Origin: Bacteroidetes bacterium MedPE-SWsnd-G2 | GTDB lineage: Bacteria; Bacteroidota; Bacteroidia; Flavobacteriales; Flavobacteriaceae | DNA: 64,000 nucleotides | Direction of reading: 5' to 3' | Assembly (NCBI GenBank): GCA_001874335.1 | Contig: MPDE01000008.1 | Location: 1 to 64,000 of the forward strand | Made by a program: the position numbers and the translations under genes | Notes under the pieces: generated by a model | The model's database searches: none | The model's input: only the letters and a program-made list of their open reading frames with translations | Told to the model about the DNA's origin: nothing | Shown: in pieces, positions 61,140 to 64,000 of the stretch | How positions within the stretch are numbered: position 1 is the first letter of the stretch | Layout of the letters: the number at the start of each line of letters is the position of its first letter

Positions 61140-63305
61140 ATGATTAATATTCCCAAAAAGACACTTCAGGATATAGAATTTGATACTGTATTAGAGCAGG
61201 TGTCAGAATATTGTATAACAGATTTAGGTCGAAAAGAGACATTAAATATAGAACCATTCCCTACTAAGGAACGATTGGTTCAGCAGTTAAATTACACCAA
61301 TGAGTTTTTAAGCTCATTTTACAATGAAAATAGAATCCCTAATCATGGTTTTGAGCCAATTACTGACGAGTTAAAATTTTTAGGAATAGAAAATTCGGTA
61401 TTAACAACATCCTCCTTTAAGAAGATTGCGTCTATATCTCAAAACAGTAATGATTTGGCATTGTTTTTTAAGAAGTTTAAAATCTATTATCCTAATCTAT
61501 ATCAATTAAGTTCGGATATAGAGGTTACCAATGTTATCATTTCAGAAATTGAAATGCTAATTGATAGATTTGGTGAGGTTAAAGACAAGGCTTCTCCGGT
61601 TTTATATGGTATCCGAAAGGATATCAATCTCATACGAGGGAAAATAAATCAAAGTTTTACTTCGGCATTATCCACCTATTCTGGCTTAGATTATCTGGAC
61701 GATATAAGGGAGTCTGTTCTTGAGAATAAGCGAGTGCTTGCCGTTAAATCGATGTACCGTAGAAAAGTTAAAGGTGCGCTTTTGGGAAGTAGTAAAACTG
61801 GTAGTATTGTCTATATAGAGCCAGAAGCTACTTTAAGATACTCGAGAGAATTGAATAATCTTCAGTTTGAAGAAAAGGAAGAAGTTGAACGCATATTAAA
61901 AGGTTTAACAGATAAGATTAGACCGTTTAGATTATTGTTGGAGAAATATCAAAATTTCCTAACTCTAATTGATGGGATTTACGCTAAAGCAAAGCATGCA
62001 GAATCCATAAATGCGATTCTACCCAAGATTAATGATAATAAGGAATACGAGCTTATCGATGCCTATCACCCGTTGCTTTTAAAATCTAATAAATTAAATG
62101 GATTAAAGACTTATCCGCAGTCGGTAATGCTTAATAATTCAAATAGAATTATTGTTATTTCTGGTCCAAATGCTGGAGGTAAAAGTATCACGCTTAAAAC
62201 AATTGGTTTATTGCAGTCTATGTTGCAATGTGGGATGTTGATCCCCGTGCATGAGCGCAGTAAAGTTTGTGTCTTTGATAGAATTTTAAGCGATATAGGA
62301 GATAACCAATCTATTGAAAATCATTTGAGCACCTATAGTTATAGGTTGAAGCAAATGAATTATTTCTTGAAGAAATGTAATAAGAATACGTTATTTTTAA
62401 TTGATGAATTTGGTACAGGAAGTGATCCTGAATTAGGTGGCGCTTTAGCCGAAACATTTTTAGAGGAGTTTTACGATAGAGAAGCTTTCGGTATTATTAC
62501 TACACATTATTCAAATTTAAAGGTCTTAGCTAATGAGTTGCCTTATATGCAAAATGCAAACATGATGTTTGATGAGCGTAGTCTTGAGCCTATGTTTAAG
62601 CTGGCACTTGGGCAAGCAGGTAGCTCCTTTACGTTTGAAGTCGCTCAGAAAAACGGAATACCATATAGCTTGATAAATAGAGCTAAAAAGAAAATTGAGC
62701 GGGGCAAAGTAAGATTTGATGCAACTATTGCAAAACTGCAAAAAGAGCGTTCAAAATTGGAGAAAACGGAGCGATCACTAAAAGAAAATGAAAAAAGAAA
62801 ATTAGACGAAGCTGAAAAATTAGAATTCATAAATCAGAAGGTTCAGAAAAAACTTGAAGGTTTTCAGGAGTTGTATGATAGTAATCAAAGGTTAATTTAT
62901 ATTGGTCAAAAAGTGTCCGATTTAGCGGAGTCTTATGCCAACAATAAAAAGAAAGGCGCTTTGATGTCTGAATTGTTTAAATTAGTACAGATTGAAAACT
63001 CTAAACGGAAAAAGCTTAATTCTAAGCAAAAGAAAATTCAGAAGCAAAAGGAAGAAACGATAAAGAAAGAGGCTGAGAAAAAAGTAGCGGTAATACGTAA
63101 AAAGAAAAAGGAAGCAAAGAAAAAGGAAATAGCAAAACCTGTTGTAAGGCCTGTATTTAAAGTTGGGGACCGAGTGCGGTTAAAAGATGGGAAGGCCGTA
63201 GGAAGTATTGATAAAATCGAAAAAAACAAGGTTATTATTAACTATGGTATCTTTACGACTAACGCAAGTGAAGAGCAATTAGATCTCGTAGAATCAAAAA
63301 AATAG
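61140..63305 (+). CDS. mutS2: MutS2-type DNA mismatch-repair-like ATPase lacking the Smr domain
   Basis: The 721-residue protein begins like MutS2 (no mismatch-recognition domain I). It has a core and lever with coiled segments, then the ATPase: Walker A ISGPNAGGKSITLKTIG (~residue 340), Walker B LFLIDEFGTGSDPELGG (~420) and THYSNLKVLAN. A Lys/Glu-rich coiled coil (~540-680) leads to a KOW-like end (FKVGDRVRLKDGKAVGSIDK). B. subtilis MutS2 (about 785 residues) ends in an Smr nuclease domain, which is absent here. Recent work links MutS2 to collided-ribosome rescue; the role here is inferred. Confidence 0.9.
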   Translation: MINIPKKTLQDIEFDTVLEQVSEYCITDLGRKETLNIEPFPTKERLVQQLNYTNEFLSSFYNENRIPNHGFEPITDELKFLGIENSVLTTSSFKKIASISQNSNDLALFFKKFKIYYPNLYQLSSDIEVTNVIISEIEMLIDRFGEVKDKASPVLYGIRKDINLIRGKINQSFTSALSTYSGLDYLDDIRESVLENKRVLAVKSMYRRKVKGALLGSSKTGSIVYIEPEATLRYSRELNNLQFEEKEEVERILKGLTDKIRPFRLLLEKYQNFLTLIDGIYAKAKHAESINAILPKINDNKEYELIDAYHPLLLKSNKLNGLKTYPQSVMLNNSNRIIVISGPNAGGKSITLKTIGLLQSMLQCGMLIPVHERSKVCVFDRILSDIGDNQSIENHLSTYSYRLKQMNYFLKKCNKNTLFLIDEFGTGSDPELGGALAETFLEEFYDREAFGIITTHYSNLKVLANELPYMQNANMMFDERSLEPMFKLALGQAGSSFTFEVAQKNGIPYSLINRAKKKIERGKVRFDATIAKLQKERSKLEKTERSLKENEKRKLDEAEKLEFINQKVQKKLEGFQELYDSNQRLIYIGQKVSDLAESYANNKKKGALMSELFKLVQIENSKRKKLNSKQKKIQKQKEETIKKEAEKKVAVIRKKKKEAKKKEIAKPVVRPVFKVGDRVRLKDGKAVGSIDKIEKNKVIINYGIFTTNASEEQLDLVESKK

Positions 63306-63308
63306 AAA

Positions 63309-63722
63309 ATGTCTGTCTTAACGGAATCTAAAATTATATTTTTTGATGGAGTTTGCAACTTATGTAATACTTCCGTGCAATATGTAATACGGCATGATTC
63401 TGATAATGTATTTAAATTTGCACCACTTCAAAGTGAATTGGCAAAAGAGCTTTTAAGTCCCTATGGTGTTAATGTATCAGAACTGAATTCAATAGTGTAT
63501 TATGATTCCGGAATAGCTGTTTATGAAAATTCTGATGCGGCTATCAAAATAGCATCTCAGTTGGATGGAGCAGTTTCAATGCTCAAATATTTTTGGTGGA
63601 TACCACGTTTTTTAAGAGATCCTATTTATAAATTTATTGCAAAAAATAGATATCGATGGTTCGGTAAAAAGGATGCCTGTATGATTCCAACGCCTGCAAT
63701 GAAATCAAAATTCATAGCATAA
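63309..63722 (+). CDS. DCC-family (DUF393) thiol-disulfide oxidoreductase-like protein
   Basis: The 137-residue protein has the DCC signature IIFFDGVCNLCNTSVQYVI (DxxCxxC, residues ~10-18), then FAPLQSELAKELL and the C-terminal RWFGKKDACMIP. The CxxC motif and thioredoxin-like layout suggest a redox role, possibly tied to membrane enzymes, but no substrate is established. It begins 3 bp after the mutS2 stop, so the two are one operon. A terminator follows directly. Confidence 0.87.
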   Translation: MSVLTESKIIFFDGVCNLCNTSVQYVIRHDSDNVFKFAPLQSELAKELLSPYGVNVSELNSIVYYDSGIAVYENSDAAIKIASQLDGAVSMLKYFWWIPRFLRDPIYKFIAKNRYRWFGKKDACMIPTPAMKSKFIA

Positions 63723-63747
63723 AAAAATCCCTTATAAAGGGATTTTT
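63723..63747 (+). terminator. Intrinsic terminator after the DCC-family gene
   Basis: AAAAATCCCTT and AAGGGATTTTT form an 11-bp stem around a 3-nt loop directly after the stop codon. Confidence 0.88.
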
Positions 63748-63907
63748 ATTGTATTAAATAAACTTAACTAATAGGGAAAAAGTTTATAATTAATAGCACA
63801 TTTATATTGACTACCATAAAACTAAACGAATTCTTTCGTCTTGTTTGGGTTTTTCGATAAACCTCATTATTAATTAGTTAAAGGTTTGTGTTTTGTGTAA
63901 ATGTTCT

Positions 63908-64000
63908 ATGAAATACAACGCCATCAAATTTTTTAAACTCATTATACAAGGGCGTTCACTCATTGAAAAATGGCGATGCCTCAATATGACTTTGTTTTGT
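63908..64000 (+). CDS. Possible start of a gene running off the window end
   Basis: An ATG frame (MKYNAIKFFKLIIQGRS, 31 codons so far) stays open to the last base. It has no promoter box or family match, and the opposite strand also has a short ATG frame. The region 63748-63907 holds nothing recognisable. I list it only because a gene may begin here; it may equally be non-coding. Confidence 0.2.
   Translation, partial: MKYNAIKFFKLIIQGRSLIEKWRCLNMTLFC

Noticed and set aside
63748-64000. Insertion-sequence end at the window edge
   Set aside because: No terminal inverted repeat, target duplication or transposase motif can be seen in the available bases.

Overview
The window comes from a low-GC member of the Bacteroidota, most likely a marine Flavobacteriaceae. 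Support for this: AT-rich intergenic DNA, starts with weak or no Shine-Dalgarno, promoter boxes of the form TAnnTTTG (the Bacteroidota -7 element) before many genes, families typical of that phylum (DUF4251, Bat aerotolerance proteins, BspA-like DUF285 repeats, SUI1/YciH), and several secreted sulfatases. No rRNA, tRNA, CRISPR array, prophage or insertion sequence was seen.

Layout. 1-4805: the 5' part of a very large secreted mosaic protein (VCBS, BspA-like and MopE-like repeats), then an NTF2-like and a cupin-like secreted protein. 4882-11246: an SOS-like mutagenesis locus. A Y-family polymerase and a short DnaE-type polymerase are transcribed divergently from a self-cleaving XRE/S24 repressor and a DEDDh exonuclease/GIY-YIG fusion, around a 52-bp regulator-sized gap holding two mirrored promoters and an inverted repeat. 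11264-15062: two DUF4251 paralogues, then an operon for a VOC protein, an outer-membrane protein and the arsenite exporter Acr3.

15310-38332 is a long, almost entirely co-oriented envelope locus: lipoproteins, beta-barrel proteins, three sulfatases, a SYLF protein, a MoxR-DUF58-VWA-VWA/TPR-BatD operon with overlapping genes, an HtrA-like protease, a Tyr/His/Gly-rich surface protein, two HdeD-like membrane proteins, and DUF2490 and DUF481 barrels. It is not a polysaccharide-utilisation locus, since SusC/SusD are absent. Paralogous lipoproteins at both parts and Tyr-rich inserts in three proteins suggest one functional unit concerned with the cell surface.

38385-50796 is a nucleic-acid block: two paralogous SSL2-type helicases bracket a DEAD-box RNA helicase, DUF1853, RecQ, topoisomerase III, a pseudouridine synthase and a cold-shock protein. 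51030-51419 holds three tiny genes: two near-identical 28-codon ORFs in tandem and a 45-codon ORF, closed by a strong terminator. This micro-cluster is the best candidate for something undescribed. 51477-63722 is mostly housekeeping: fused alpha/beta 2-oxoacid dehydrogenase E1, a 2OG oxygenase, SUI1, DUF1835, nucleoside phosphorylase, a cytosolic periplasmic-binding-like protein, a 49-aa membrane protein, uracil-DNA glycosylase, a cupin/JmjC protein, a YfcC-type transporter, MutS2 and a DCC-family protein. The last 250 bases hold no convincing gene.
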